From Whalleya microplaca (lineage: Eukaryota; Ascomycota; Sordariomycetes; Xylariales; Xylariaceae): DNA of 64,000 bases. The position numbers and the translations under genes were made by a program. The notes below the pieces were generated by a model. The model worked only from the letters and a program-made list of their open reading frames with translations, had not been told where the DNA came from and made no database searches. Position 1 is the first letter of the stretch, and each line of letters begins with the position of its first letter. Shown here in pieces: positions 10,801 through 23,045 of this stretch. The stretch spans positions 310,001 to 374,000 of the forward strand of contig MU385727.1 of the NCBI GenBank assembly GCA_022497155.1, in the 5' to 3' direction.

Positions 10801-13800
10801 CCAGGAACTTAGAGTTACTCCGAAAATTAGACACTAAGATCATGCTTTGCGAGGAAGCAGGAGAAGTGTTGGAATCTCACATACTTACTGCTCTACTGCC
10901 ATCAGTGGAACACGCTATTCTGATTGGAGACCATCTTCAACTCCGTCCGCAAGTCACGAATTACGAGCTTTCTGTCGCAAACCCTCTCGGAGAGCAGTAC
11001 TCCCTCGATGTATCCCTGTTCGAGCGACTTGTTCAGCCTGCTCGGCCGACGGACTTGAGATTACCATTCAACATGCTGGAAATTCAGCGTAGAATGCACC
11101 CTTCAGTCGCTGAGCTAATCCGAAAGACTATATACAGCTCTCTCAAGGATTCTGACAATGTGAAAGCCTATCCAGAAGTGGTCGGTATGAGAAAAAGGCT
11201 ATTCTGGTTTGACCATGATAAACCAGAAGCCCGCTCAGACCTTAATAATCCTACAAGCACTTCTCGTACTAATGACTTTGAAGTCGAGATGGTGTGTGCA
11301 TTTCTCTCGCACCTTGTGCGGCAGGGAGTGTACCAGCGTGAAGATATTGCGGTCCTTACTCCGTATCTGGGCCAGATGCACAAACTACGAAAGAGGCTCC
11401 AAAGTTCCTTCGAGATCACGGTCAATGATAGAGATCTAGAAGATCTCGATAAAGAAGGGCTGACTCTCGGGCCAGAGATTCATAAACAGGCGCTAGGAAA
11501 GTGTTTGCGCCTTGCAACTGTAGACAACTTCCAAGGCGAGGAAGCCAGTGTCGTCGTCATTTCTTTGGTACGCAGCAATCCAGAACGCCAATGCGGTTTC
11601 TTGAAAACGACAAACAGGATCAATGTCCTTTTATCTCGTGCAAAACATGGGATGTATATCTTTGGAAACTCCAATACTTATGGAGAAGTTGGCATGTGGT
11701 CAGAACTAATCACAATGCTGAAAGCTAATGGCAACTTCGGCACCAGCCTCCCACTCCAATGCCCAAGGCACAAAAACACCTCGATTGAGATATGTGAGCT
11801 CGAGGACTTTGTTAGACTTTCTCCAGAGGCAGGTTGCAATCTGCAATGTTCCCAAAGGCTTGACTGTGGACATGTCTGTCGCAGCAAGTGTCATTCAGCC
11901 CTTTTGCATAAGGCAGTCAAGTGCCTTGAGCCATGCCAACGGTTGAAGAAAGAGTGTGGTCACCAATGTCCGAAGTGCTGTGGAGAACCCTGCGAAGACA
12001 AATGTTCAAAGGTACTAAAAAGGCAGAAACTTGTACTTCCTTGTGGTCATACTTTGACTTCACCCCAATGCTGGCAAGTTCAAACGCCTGATGAGGTCAA
12101 ATGTTCAACTCTGGTGGAGAAAACTGTTCCTGGCTGCAACCACATTGTCAAAGCTCCTTGCCATGAGGACATCGCGATAGATGGCTATTCTTGCCACGCG
12201 CTTTGCCAACATCTGCTACCATGTGGGCATCCGTGTCGAGAGGAGTGCAAAACCTGTCGAATTCGATCAGATGGTGAGGTTGTGAAGGAAGACCATCAGC
12301 CTTGCACATCAATCTGCGGAAGAAACTATAGCACTTGCAAGCACTCTTGTAGTCAAAGATGCCATCCGAAGCAGGCTTGTATCCCCTGCGATAGGCCTTG
12401 CGACGTGCAATGTTCTCACTCAAAATGTGCCAAAACATGCTCTGAGCCATGCGTCCCATGTGCAATGGAAACATGCTCATCCGCCTGTCCTCACAGCAAA
12501 TGCACTATGCCGTAAGTGTATCGATCAACATGATTATCATTCATATTGATGCTAATAGATTACAGTTGCGCTGCACCTTGCGATTGGATTCCGTGCTCTT
12601 TGCGTTGTGCACAATGTCTGCCGTGTGGTCATCAATGTGAGTTTACCATCAACGTATCAAGCAACTTTGAAACTGACTGAATCTTAGGTCCCTCCCTCTG
12701 TGGAGAACCCTGCCCAGACTCGAAATATTGCCAAGTCTGTGCATCCGAGAAGATCAAAGCCACCATTGTGGACATGCTTGAATTGCGAGAATATCGAGAG
12801 ATCGACTTAGACACCGAGCCTTGCGTCTTTCCCGATTGTGGCCACGTGATGACCATTTCAAGCATGGATGGCCAATTGGGCATGCCTGATCACTATCAAA
12901 TCTTTGATAATGGATCAATCATCGGGATCAAGTCTTCACCTAAGCCTCTTTCGGAAAACATAATCAAGGGCTGTCCACACTGCAGAGGAAGCCTCAGAAA
13001 CATTTCACGATACGGCAGGATCGTTCGTCAAGCTCTCTTAGACGAGTCAACTAAGAGATTTATCAGCTGGTCTCATGCACAATCAGTAGCTTTCGAACGA
13101 CGCCTTATAGAGGAGCAAGAATCTCTTGATCGGTCAGAAACAGACAAACATTCTCTAGCAACGATTGTCAAAGAAGGTAACCTTCATATCAAAGGAAATC
13201 CTATTGACCAGTTGCTTGCCATCCATGAATGGCTTGGCTTTGATCGATACAAGCCAATAATTCAACTCTATTACATCATGTACGAACACTTTTTCCGTGT
13301 CAGAGTCGATGAGCAACCTTACCAACGAGTATATGACCTTGTACAGCATGCACGCCGGTTTGGAAAGGCTGCCGATGACTTCAAGCTTGATGAAAGCAAA
13401 ATCCAAATACAGGGCCAGCTGCTAGCATCGACTCTACTTTTCCGCTGCTATTTGGTGGTATTAGGAGACTTCTTGAAGCTGAGACGAGAGGCCAAAGAAC
13501 ATTACACGATGAGCACAAGGGTGCACATTGACATGACAATGGCCTTGGAGGATTGCCAGGAGATCATCACAATGGCGCAAGAGAAAAAATATGTTCGTCA
13601 AGAAACTGAGGGTCATATATTCTTCATCAAGCTTGCCGCGATGATCCGACAACTCCAACCTTCTCTTTGGAATGGTCACGATGCATCGAAAGAGATAGAT
13701 GCCCTTGCGATAAGAGCTGAAATGCACATCTCTGCAGCAGAGGCACTCATCACCGAGTATCCGTCGACATCATATTTACGAGCAGAGCTGGAAGGAGCCA

Positions 13801-14087
13801 AAACCATGCTTCATGATGGCGTTTTCTACACGGATGTTTCCGTTGACGAAAAGCACGCTGTCTGGCAGGCAATGGCACAAGAACTCCTCGGTACAGGTCA
13901 CTGGTACACCTGTGCCCGCGGCCATCCTTTCACGGTGGCCCATTGCGGCTTGCCGATGGAGGAAGCCAAATGCCCGGAATGCGGTGCGCCTGTTGGCGGG
14001 ACCGAGCATGTACTCGCGGAGGGCGTTCGACATGACGAGGTTATGGATGCGCTGGGTGCTGCCACCGATGGCTTTTCATTAATCTAA
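7824..14087 (+). CDS. ZNFX1/Hrr1-type SF1 helicase with CCCH, NFX1 and RZ zinc fingers
   Basis: Six exons are deduced: 7824-7840, 7901-9845, 9969-10610, 10743-12511, 12566-12636 and 12688-14087, giving 1,947 residues. The N-terminus, reached only through a 17-nt first exon, has a CCCH finger (C12, C21, C27, H31). The SF1 helicase core follows, with Walker A GPPGTGKS near residues 643-650, CYTNHALDQ, motif II EEAGE, GDHLQLRP, QRRMHPSV, DNFQGEEASVV and the arginine motif LSRAKHGM. Repeated NFX1-type Cys/His fingers fill roughly 11750-12760. The C-terminus carries an RZ finger (WYTCARGHPF ... CPECGAPVGG). Animal ZNFX1 and fission-yeast Hrr1 act in small-RNA amplification and heterochromatin, so a role in RNA silencing or RNA surveillance is likely but inferred. 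The second intron uses a GC donor (GCAAGT at 9846) immediately after the P-loop. Confidence 0.93.
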
Positions 14088-14566
14088 AAGGGACTGAGCA
14101 CTGCGGAGAGGGAAAAGATAATTGCGAATCGGGAATCTGTTAATGTCGTCGAGTTTGGGACACCCGCTGTATGATAAGTTGCTATTAAGTAGTTGATCAC
14201 TTTGCTACTAGGGATCAGAGAATGAAAGTTCCGGCCTCGATATGCGAGGCCGGCTGAACAATGTCTCGGCGTTGACAAGTATCATGCATTGGGGTGTAAC
14301 TCAGAATCGCCAGTTCGCCCATACCTACGGATTATTTTGGATTTTCATTCCCTGCATTTACCCACTCGGAATTTTTTACAATTTATCGGATACATACATA
14401 TTTACTTATCGGGACCCAAAAGATAGACTATGCCAGTGGTTTTGCTTTATCGATGTTGCTTACCTATGCTCACTGATAAGAGTGAAACCTGATTGTTGCT
14501 CACTGAACTGAAGACTTATCACAACATGTGCTTTCTCACCACAAACCGTGAGTATTTCAGTTATCT
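14088..14566. other. Intergenic, no gene
   Basis: These 479 bp hold the 3' flank of the helicase gene and the promoter of the MFS gene. No conserved motif is recognised. Confidence 0.5.
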
Positions 14567-16172
14567 ATGGATAACGACAGATCTGACGCCGTGCATGGCG
14601 ATTCTCATGAGCTCAGAATTGAGACGCAACGCCGGCGACATCCCAAGTTATCTATAGCAGCACTCTTAGCCCTGCTGCTCCTAGTCAATCTTGCGACCAG
14701 CCTATATCAGCTTCCACTTAATAGACTCGTTGAGCGGCGCATCTGTCGAGAATACTACAGCACGCATGACCCCTCCGTAATCGACAATAATGGAAATGTC
14801 GAAGAGGAGTTATGTAAAATCGATGTGATTCAGCAAGGTCTGGCGTGGATTATCGGTGTTATGGAAACGTTGTGGATTGTGGGAGGTGAGTTCGGTTGGG
14901 TGAAGACCTATCGTATGTCCACCCACTAAGAGAGGCTGACACTGCATGTGTAAGACTTCATTATGACAATTCCCTTGGGGTTCATAGCTGAGCAGCATGG
15001 CCGGAGATCCATTCTTTGGTTAAACCTAGTCCCGAGGTTATTCATGCTGGCTTGGGCGATTGTCGTAGGCTATTTCGAGCAAAGCCTTCCCCTGAAAGCA
15101 ATCATAGCTGGCCCGACCCTCTCGATTCTTGGCGGTGACTGTGTCTTCAATTCTATTGTATATGCACTCGCAGCTAGCCTAACGGATGACAATGTGATCC
15201 GGTGAGAATTCCAGTCAGACACAACTTTCTATCAACTGATCTTAGCGCTACAGGGCCACATATTTCAGCTGGGCCAATGCAGTCTCATACGTAGTGACAT
15301 TCGTTGGGCCGGCTCTTGCTGGCGCAACGATGACACTGAATCTCCTGCTTCCATTTTGGATTGGCCTCTGCCTCCTTCTTCTGGCTATTCCTATTGTCGC
15401 AGTGCTGGCAGACCCTGTACAGAACTTACCCTTGTCAGAGGATGAGCAACAACAGCCGCTCATCTCCTCCCCAACTTTGAAGGCGCAAAACTCCCGGAAC
15501 TCACTGCTGACACCAATAGTCGAACGTGCCCGTACTCTTCGTGCAATAGTTAGAAGCCACCCAAGGAACCTCATTCTCCTGCTTGCCAGCTTCTTCCTTA
15601 CTTCGCTTGCCAGCTCCGACACCAAGCTTCTAGCTCAGTACATATCCAAGAGATATCACTGGCCCTTCGCTTCTGCAGGATACCTTCTCTCCGGGAAGGC
15701 TATCGTAAACTTCACGCTTCTTACGATCGTTATTCCGGGGATTCTCAGATCACGAAGCCAATCTCAGTCATTTTCGGATAGGGATAATGTTCGTTATGCC
15801 CGCGCCTGCCTGGTCGTCTCTGTCTTAGGTGCAATGGCCATTGCAATTGCAGCCACCGTATGGCTGCTTTTCCCTTCTCTCCTTCTGTATTCGCTAGGAG
15901 CTGCACTTCCTGTATTTACACTAGGCCTGTTGAAGTCACCATCTGTATCTCCAAGGGACGAGAATCAGCCGGCGAGCTCTGCCGATCCGGAGTCGCATAT
16001 CTTCTCCATCGTCATGATGGTAAAGACCCTTGGTTCCCTGGTGGGTGCACCTTTGATGGCAGTCTTATGGGTTCGAGGTATCGTGACAGGCACTTTGGGC
16101 GTGCCGTACTTTGTGAGCGCAGCTTTATATCTAGCTGCGTTTATCGTCTTCGCCGGCATAAAAATACGGTAG
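14567..16172 (+). CDS. MFS transporter
   Basis: Three exons (14567-14885, 14955-15201, 15254-16172) join in frame to a 494-residue protein. The N-terminal helix (about 25 hydrophobic residues after a charged, basic leader) is followed by a loop with ERRICREYY and a cysteine, then MTIPLGFIAEQHGRR. The latter fits the MFS signature between helices 2 and 3, with two arginines after the glycine. Many more hydrophobic segments follow in both halves, about twelve by eye, separated by a hydrophilic central loop near 15430-15560. The layout resembles fungal MFS proteins loosely like the SLC46 group. The substrate cannot be read from the sequence. The introns are short (69 and 52 nt) with standard GT-AG ends. 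Confidence 0.88.
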
Positions 16173-16789
16173 GGTCACCGCGCTGCTGGGCACAGATTGG
16201 ACGTAATGTAATATAACCAAAATTACTTCTCAATACCAAGATGGCAACTTTATATAGGTACAGCACTAAAGTTCGATCCAAGCATTGGCTTGTCGCATCG
16301 GCACCCACCGTCATACTGAGGTGGGCCGATGTGGGACATGGTCTCAGCTGGTTTCTGCATGCAGTCATGCCGCTTAGCCGTGGTACATTTGGTGATGCCA
16401 GTGACGACATTGATTTATTAAGGCGCCGCCAATGAAGACACCACTTAGACCAAGTTTCAAAACAACGGGATAATACCACAGGTCTTATTAGGTCAAAGTA
16501 TTATTATATTACAAGAAAAATGATCAGCGCTCAAGTCCACGACCAGAGGCTCTAGCTTTACAAGCTTTCATTAGTGCGATGCGGTGCGACTACTGAATTC
16601 ATTTACACCTCCCATTCCAGAGCAGCGCCTTGTCTTTCATTTCATCACAGCACAACAACACCATCACCATCAAAACATCAAGTTTCCTATCAGACAATTG
16701 ATATTTTCAACAGGTAGATCGGGCTCGTATTACTACGCCAATTAAGCTGTACATATCGGTCAAGGACAACTCCAGGAACCTGCAGTTAA
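16173..16789. other. Intergenic / 5' leader of the Pns1-like gene
   Basis: No gene is seen. The stretch 16620-16790 contains CAACAACACC, ATCACC and CATCAAAAC words typical of a fungal 5' untranslated leader. Confidence 0.5.
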
Positions 16790-18691
16790 ATGGCGAACAA
16801 CCAACCGAGCGGCGAGGCCGCTTCTTACTACAATCCACAGCAGCCCCCCAATTCTTATAACCAAGTTCCGTATGGGCAACCTGGTCCTCCGGGCCCGCCC
16901 TCGCCCCCGAATTATGGAAACGGGTACGGCAACGAGAAGATCATGTTCGACCAAGCTTTCAAAATAGAGGGGCCGAAGTACAACGACCTCTGGGCTGGTA
17001 TTGTCGTATGTTGTTGCATCCCTTCTGAAGCTTGATTAAGTTCAAGTCGCTGACGTATCTAGTTTCTCATCGTCTGCGCCGGCTATGTCGCCGTGTCTGC
17101 CATCTCCATCAATGGCTACGGTCAGTAGTGCCACTATCCCTCTGGAGAGTTCTCCTTGTGGCATCCTGACTGACTAAGAACAGCCTCGAATAAAAGCTTC
17201 CAGGGCGGAGGCATCTACGATTCGGGGTCTCAAGTTGGGCTCAATACGAATACCCTTATTCTATTTGTCTTCTGTCTCTGCATTGCTATCGTCTTCAGCT
17301 ACGTCTACGTAATGCTAGCCCGCCTATTCCCCAAACAATTCATCTGGATCACGTAAGTTGAACCCCTTATGAAACATCTGTAAGCAGACTAACATGCTCT
17401 AGTGGTATTCTCAATATCGTCTTTGGGCTAGTGACGGCAATTTACATGCTTGCACGCCACTACTATTCCGGCGGAATTGTGTTCTTGGTGTTTGTCGCCT
17501 TCCTCATCTTTGCCTTCATCGTTAGTCAATCCGCCCTGCTCAAGGTTGGTTATATTGTGCTAATTGACCGATTTAGACTTGGATTCCCCGCATCCCCTTT
17601 AGCGCACTCATGCTAAAGACAGCTATTGATGTCTCCAAGACTTACGGCCATGTCTATCTTGTCAGTGCACTTGGTGGGCTTGTCGCCACGGCCCTGGCCG
17701 CATGGTATTCAGTCACTATCGTTGCCGTATATGCCAAATATTCTCCCGGCCAGAACCCAGCCTGTTCGGGGGGTGCCGGCGGCTGCAGCCAAGCTAAAGT
17801 CATCGGACTACTCGTGTTCGTCACCTTTGCCATGTACTGGATCTCGGAATGGCTGAAGAACACCATCCACGTCGCCATCTCCGGCGTCTACGGGTCCTGG
17901 TACTTCCACCCGCACAACCTGCCCCGCGGCGCGACCCGCGGCAGCCTCAAGCGCGCTCTAACCTACAGCTTCGGCTCGATCTCCCTGGGCTCCTTCTTCG
18001 TGGCCGTCATCAACTTCCTGCGCCAGCTGTGCTCGACGGCGCAGCGGACCGAAGCGGGGCAGGGCAACATCGTCGGCAGCATCATGTTCTGCATCCTCGG
18101 GTGCATCATCGGCCTGCTGGACTGGGCCGTGCAGTTCATCAACCGCTATGCCTTCTCGTATATCGCGCTCTACGGCAAGTCGTACTTCGCCGCCGCTAAG
18201 GATACCTGGAACATGATCAAGCAGCGCGGCATCGATGCGCTTGTCAACGAGTGCCTCATTGGCCCTGTACTTTCCATGGGTGCTACGTTTGTCGCATATG
18301 CGACAGCGCTACTCGCTTATTTGTACTTGGTAAGTGGATCCGCTGATGATCTTCTGTGCTTAAGAATGGCATGGTTGCTAACACAGATATTTGCAGGTAT
18401 TCACGCATCCCTCGTACAACACTGATGGCTCCTATACCCCTGGTAAGTTCCCATCACCCATAACGTCTTTGAATAACTGGCTGACTTTACGAAACCACAG
18501 TTGTCGTTGCCTTCTCCTTCCTCATTGGCCTGCAGATCTGTAATGTCTTCACCACGCCCATCAGCAGCGGCATAGACACCATCTTCGTAGCCGCCGCCTG
18601 GGAGCCCCAGGTGCTGATGCAGAACCACCCCGAGCTGTACCAGGCTATGGTCAGCGTCTATCCGCAGGTGCAGGTCGCCATTCACGCTTAA
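16790..18691 (+). CDS. PNS1: Pns1/choline-transporter-like (CTL/SLC44) membrane protein
   Basis: Seven exons (16790-17005, 17063-17120, 17184-17352, 17403-17520, 17577-18329, 18397-18442, 18501-18691) give 516 residues, close to the usual size of fungal Pns1. The N-terminus is a proline-, tyrosine- and glutamine-rich cytosolic tail, typical of the family. About ten membrane segments follow. Family hallmarks seen are WIPRIPFSALMLKTAIDVS, TYGHVYLVS, LPRGATRGSLKRALTYSFGSISLGS and the C-terminal AFSFLIGLQICNVFTTPI with AAWEPQVLMQNHPELY. CTL proteins are plasma-membrane transporters. Choline transport is established for some animal members, while the substrate of fungal Pns1 is uncertain. Exon 5 is strikingly GC-rich compared with the flanking exons. 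Confidence 0.93.
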
Positions 18692-19170
18692 TCACATTAA
18701 AAGCTGGGAAAGTGTCCGGCTTCCAGGTTGCCTAGTGAGTGAATGAGTGTAATCGGGGCAGGAAAAACCGGGTAGGAGAGGCCGCGTTAACATGCAATTC
18801 ATGATAAGATTGGCATTGTGGGTTGTGAATTCTATACATATATTGTAATTGCCTAGATTATTGTAATGCGAAACTTATAATATCGCGGAATACTTTCTCA
18901 CATATGCTGTAAGTCGCATTTATTAGTGAGGTTTATTTCATTAGCATGCATCTGATAGGCTCTCATTCCCAAGGGTCTTCTATCTGTTTACGATTTTGTT
19001 TAAGTGTAGCTGCCAATACGCAAGGTTATATCAACGATAGTTACTCTTTAGTACTGTCTATCTTTTAAATACACCACTGGTTTGCTGTCGACTTACTGTC
19101 TACCTATCATGTATTGGAGCTGTCCTATGCGCTCGAGCTTATGTGCCGCGATCGGCAAACCCCATGATCA

Positions 19171-19186
19171 TAGGGTTAGGGTTAGG
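19171..19186. repeat. Interstitial telomere-like repeat
   Basis: TAGGGTTAGGGTTAGG is about two and a half units of the TTAGGG repeat used at fungal telomeres. It could be a relic of an old end-joining event or a binding site for a Tbf1/Reb1-type factor. It is short enough to be chance. Confidence 0.6.
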
Positions 19187-19539
19187 TTTGGTTTACAATC
19201 CCTAACAGCAACCAGTTAAACCCCAACCCCTTTTTAACATAGATTGAGACAAAATACCACAGTAATCGAAGGGATTGAAGTTCGAAATATAATCGATAAC
19301 TAAAGCTGGCACAGCTAGAACGATATACGACAGAAAATATTGATAAGTACACTTTGTACGACGAAATCGCTGCCGACTTTCCCTATATGATGAGGGCGGG
19401 AGGTTGCATCGCTGATATGTTGTCGAACACCGTTATTTGGCTACGCACAAAACACCTAACATATCAAAAAATACTGTATTTGGTAAAGAAGCTTGCTTCA
19501 TTAGCACGATTCATGTAAGGGATAGATACTAGTTAAATA

Positions 19540-19578
19540 CTAGATACATTAAAAAGGGTTAGCCTCTAATGTATCTAG
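19540..19578. repeat. Perfect 11-bp inverted repeat (hairpin)
   Basis: CTAGATACATT (19540-19550) and AATGTATCTAG (19568-19578) are exact reverse complements separated by 17 nt. A second pair, GCCTCTAA near 19562 and TTAGAGGC near 19618, surrounds the right arm. It may be a small transposon end or an AT-rich hairpin. Function is unknown. Confidence 0.6.
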
Positions 19579-21270
19579 CTTAAGCCTTATCTTGAACAAG
19601 ATGTGCTATCCATTTAGTTAGAGGCATATCGCAATGTTCGAGTCTGTGGCGACAGTATCTATATCATCTTTGGACGTCATTGGACCGTCAAATATCACAG
19701 ACATAAAATCAATGGTGGATGTTGTTGACAAGGACAAGGCTGAATACTCGGTGTTGCACGGAGGTCATTTTCAACGAAGGATGTGGTCTGCTCATTGGGT
19801 ACACTAGGCATTGGGGTACTTTGCTCCATCACTCGGTGCCGATGCTAAATGTTGTGTACTTATATACAAGTAGGATGAAATATTCCGGTATATATAATTA
19901 CTTTTTCGAAGTTCTTCATCCCTCAACGGATCTTTTAATATTTCAGCTCACCCCAGAACATCTATAAGGCTATCTTGAGGTATATCACTCTGGAAACAAT
20001 ATTTTGAATGTATAATTCATTCTATATTCAGACGATATAGGTATAGGAAGATATGAGCCGAAACACGCTTCACACTGTATTGGCGTTGGCTTAGGCGAGC
20101 TGAACAACTTCTAGTAACTATTGTTTGTAGACATGATTGGACATAACCCCGCTGGACTATTATATCCACGCTTTTAGAACCTTGGACAAGTGAGTCCTTA
20201 TTTCACATTTCCAACTGATATATGAGGTTCGCTCTGATGATTTTAGGGTAACACCAATCATGCGGCTCTCCGGCTCCTTGGGCCTTTAGCCCCAACTCAC
20301 AAGAACATTCGCCTATGGCTCGGAATGCTACATGATCGGGAGCTGCGGGGATTATATATCGATAAGGTAGGTCAAGAAAGTCTTGGCTGCGATCGATTCA
20401 TCAATCAATAACAGAAGTAAGGAAAGATTGTAGATCTAGATCACTAACAACAACCATTTCTCGCGTGGTTATCCCACTAGAACGAAAAGGGGTTCCTGCA
20501 AGGACGCTATGTCTGCCTCACTTGGTAGTTCAATCTATCACTTCCCAAAATAAGTCTCAACTTCGAGGTCTGACTATCTTTACTCAGTAGCATGGGACCG
20601 TTAGACTAATAACGGATGACCCTGACCTCTGAGACATATCCACTCTATTCCAACCGCAATTCGCATTTACCAACCTTGATATTCACGATAACAGAACAAA
20701 GAAAGGGATACTAGCAGATTATATCCCTGGTTATCTGATGCAAACTTTCCCAACTGCCATATTGCTGTGTATGGATCGGCTGATCGGCCAAACCCTGGGA
20801 AAATATCACAGGGGTTAATCACATTTATGATATATCACTTTCAACTTCGGATTCGGAGAAAAAGGCTTACATCTCACGACCAACAGCCGCTCGAGAAACG
20901 CACCCCAGCCCTGGTCAGGCCAGCCATCCAGGGATTCCGGGGAAGTGATGCTTTTTCCGGGTAAGCCTCAGACCTCGTAACAATTGCGGCACTGTGCAGC
21001 GGCACCGACAAGATGTGACTATCACACAGAAGCAAAAATGACAAGAGGGTATGTGCATACAGAACATGCGGATCTATGCCCGGTCCTCGCTCCTCTAACG
21101 CTGGGGGCATGTGTCAAAGCGCCTCCAGATATGCATCATAAGATTGATTGAAGCCGGCTGGCTGGGTAGGTGGGTGATATATGTGGAATCTGAGATTCTT
21201 AAAGGCAAGACTGCCCAGCCTTGAAAGCTAGATATTCACTAGCGATTGAACCAAGATCTACACGTGCTGG

Positions 21271-22838
21271 ATGATTCTCATTGAAGCCAACGCCATGTCT
21301 TTGCCCGAATACTTGCAACGGCGGGCTCTCCAATCCGGCTCCCGGCAGGCCTCGGTTTGGGCCGTAGCTCTCTCCTTTATTGCCTTCACGGTGTTTGTCA
21401 TGGCTGTTCGCATCCACGTGCGGTTGACTGTAATCAAATCTGTTGGGTTAGATGATAGTTAGTACCACGATCCGTATAGGAAGAGGTAAACCATACTAAC
21501 AGGCTAAAGTTCTTATGATCATTGGAACGGTCAGACTTGAAAGACATTGTTCCAAGTCAAAATCTCCGCTGATAGCTCCATAGGTTTTCACTTTCGGTCT
21601 TTCGGTCTCGTCAATGCTTTGCGCTTATTATGGAGTCGGCCTCCATACCGACCAACTTGTTATCCAAGACATGACCCAGATGATGCAATCGATATACTCG
21701 ACAAGACTGTTATATGTGGTAGCTATCATGTTCGTCAAGCTGTCCCTCCTAGTCTTCTACTTGCGACTCGATCAACGCCCACTTATGAGAAACACGGTCT
21801 ATTTCCTCATATTCATCGTCGTCGGTTTCTCGATAGCGAGCTTCTTCATCTTGGCATTTTCTTGTTATCCTCCCGAGATGTACGTTGATATACCGACACA
21901 AAGATCATTCCGTTGGAAGAGGTTTCTCTGACTCTAAGGGCATTAGGTTCTGGGACCTCACAGGAACCGTGAAGGGCGAATGTATTTCCGCCCAAAGCCA
22001 ACAGGACTTCTATGACGCAAATGGGGTAAGCTATAATAGACTTAATGAATCCCATGGATAGACATTGACATTATGAATAATAGGCGCTGAATATCGTCAT
22101 TGATCTCGCAATTTACATTACGCCAATCCCAATGCTGTGGAATATTCAAATATCACTTCGTCAGAAATTGGCATTGACTGCTATTTTTGGGCTTGGGTTT
22201 GTCGCTGTAGCTGGTAAGGTCATTCCTAATATCCTATCGTATCTCTGTCGGGTTTGCTGATCTTGACATCGGCTGGAGCGGGTTGCGTAAGGTTTGCGTA
22301 TGTGCGCCTACTGTCGCACACAGACGACATGTACTTCTACCTCGCCGATAGCCTCTCGTGGTGCGAAATTGAGATTTATGTCGGTAAGTACAGACCTCTC
22401 TCGCGAGTCCCGGGCAGTAATCTAACATACGATATCTTAGCAATTTTCTGTGGTAGCGCATCAGCGTAAGTGGAAACTAAAAGACAATCCGAAAATAGAC
22501 GTCGCTAATTTTTGTTGAACTACAGATTCAAAATTCTATTTCGTACATACTTTCCCGGAATCCTTGGTAGTTCTCGCGGGAAGGGGTCTTATGATCGCAA
22601 GGGCCTGTCGGGGAGCGGCAAGAGTAGTGCTTATCAGGGGCTCGGCAGGGAGAGATCGGGCAACAAGACGACCATCAGCACCGGCCGCCATGTACCTCAC
22701 AACGACAGCGAGGAGTTAATTATCCAGGATGGAAGGGGCCAGAATATCATGAAGAGGACGGAGTTTCACATGGATGTGCTCAACAAGCACGATGACGGGG
22801 AGGCAAAACGTAGTCACTCCTCCAACAGCCCAGTTTAA
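21271..22838 (+). CDS. Fungal rhodopsin-like (PF20684-type) integral membrane protein
   Basis: Eight exons keep one frame: 21271-21457, 21510-21529, 21584-21879, 21947-22025, 22084-22213, 22279-22383, 22441-22465 and 22526-22838, giving 384 residues. Translation may instead start at the ATG at 21295. About seven hydrophobic helices are visible: one at the N-terminus ending in RIHVRLTVIKSVGLDD, a typical end-of-helix-1 motif of this fungal family, then ILMIIG, YYGVGLHTDQL, MFVKLSLLVFYLRL, a helix around FSIASFFILAFSCYP, FWDLTGTVKGEC, and ALNIVIDLAIYITPIPMLW. The soluble C-terminal tail is rich in G, K and R. The family is very common in plant-associated and saprotrophic ascomycetes and poorly understood. 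Some members are proposed surface sensors. Two exons are only 20 and 25 nt long. Confidence 0.87.
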
Positions 22839-23045
22839 ATCGAACATTATCGACATGAGGGTAAAAGTAGTAGAAACCTGCCCATTCAAGAAGCTAGTTG
22901 AAGTAGGTCAAATTTGCGGGTATTGATATGGAAGAGAGTACTCCAACGACACAGGCGCAAATACAGACATCATCCACATTTCCAAGCGTACAGAACCTTC
23001 ATTAGTTGTAAAACGTAGCCCCCGTCTCCTATCAAGCATGATACT

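Larger units (their letters stand above)
18692..21270. other. Gene-poor 2.6-kb interval
   Basis: No gene is supported. The interval contains a short interstitial telomere-like repeat (19171-19186), a perfect inverted repeat (19540-19578) and otherwise AT-rich sequence. Open frames such as 19719-19967 and 20767-20964 have no recognisable features. Confidence 0.5.

Noticed and set aside
17545..17576. A 32-nt intron in the Pns1-like gene using the donor GTTGGT
   Set aside because: It is too short for a fungal intron. The donor GTTAGT at 17521 gives a 56-nt intron with a branch site and the expected protein join.
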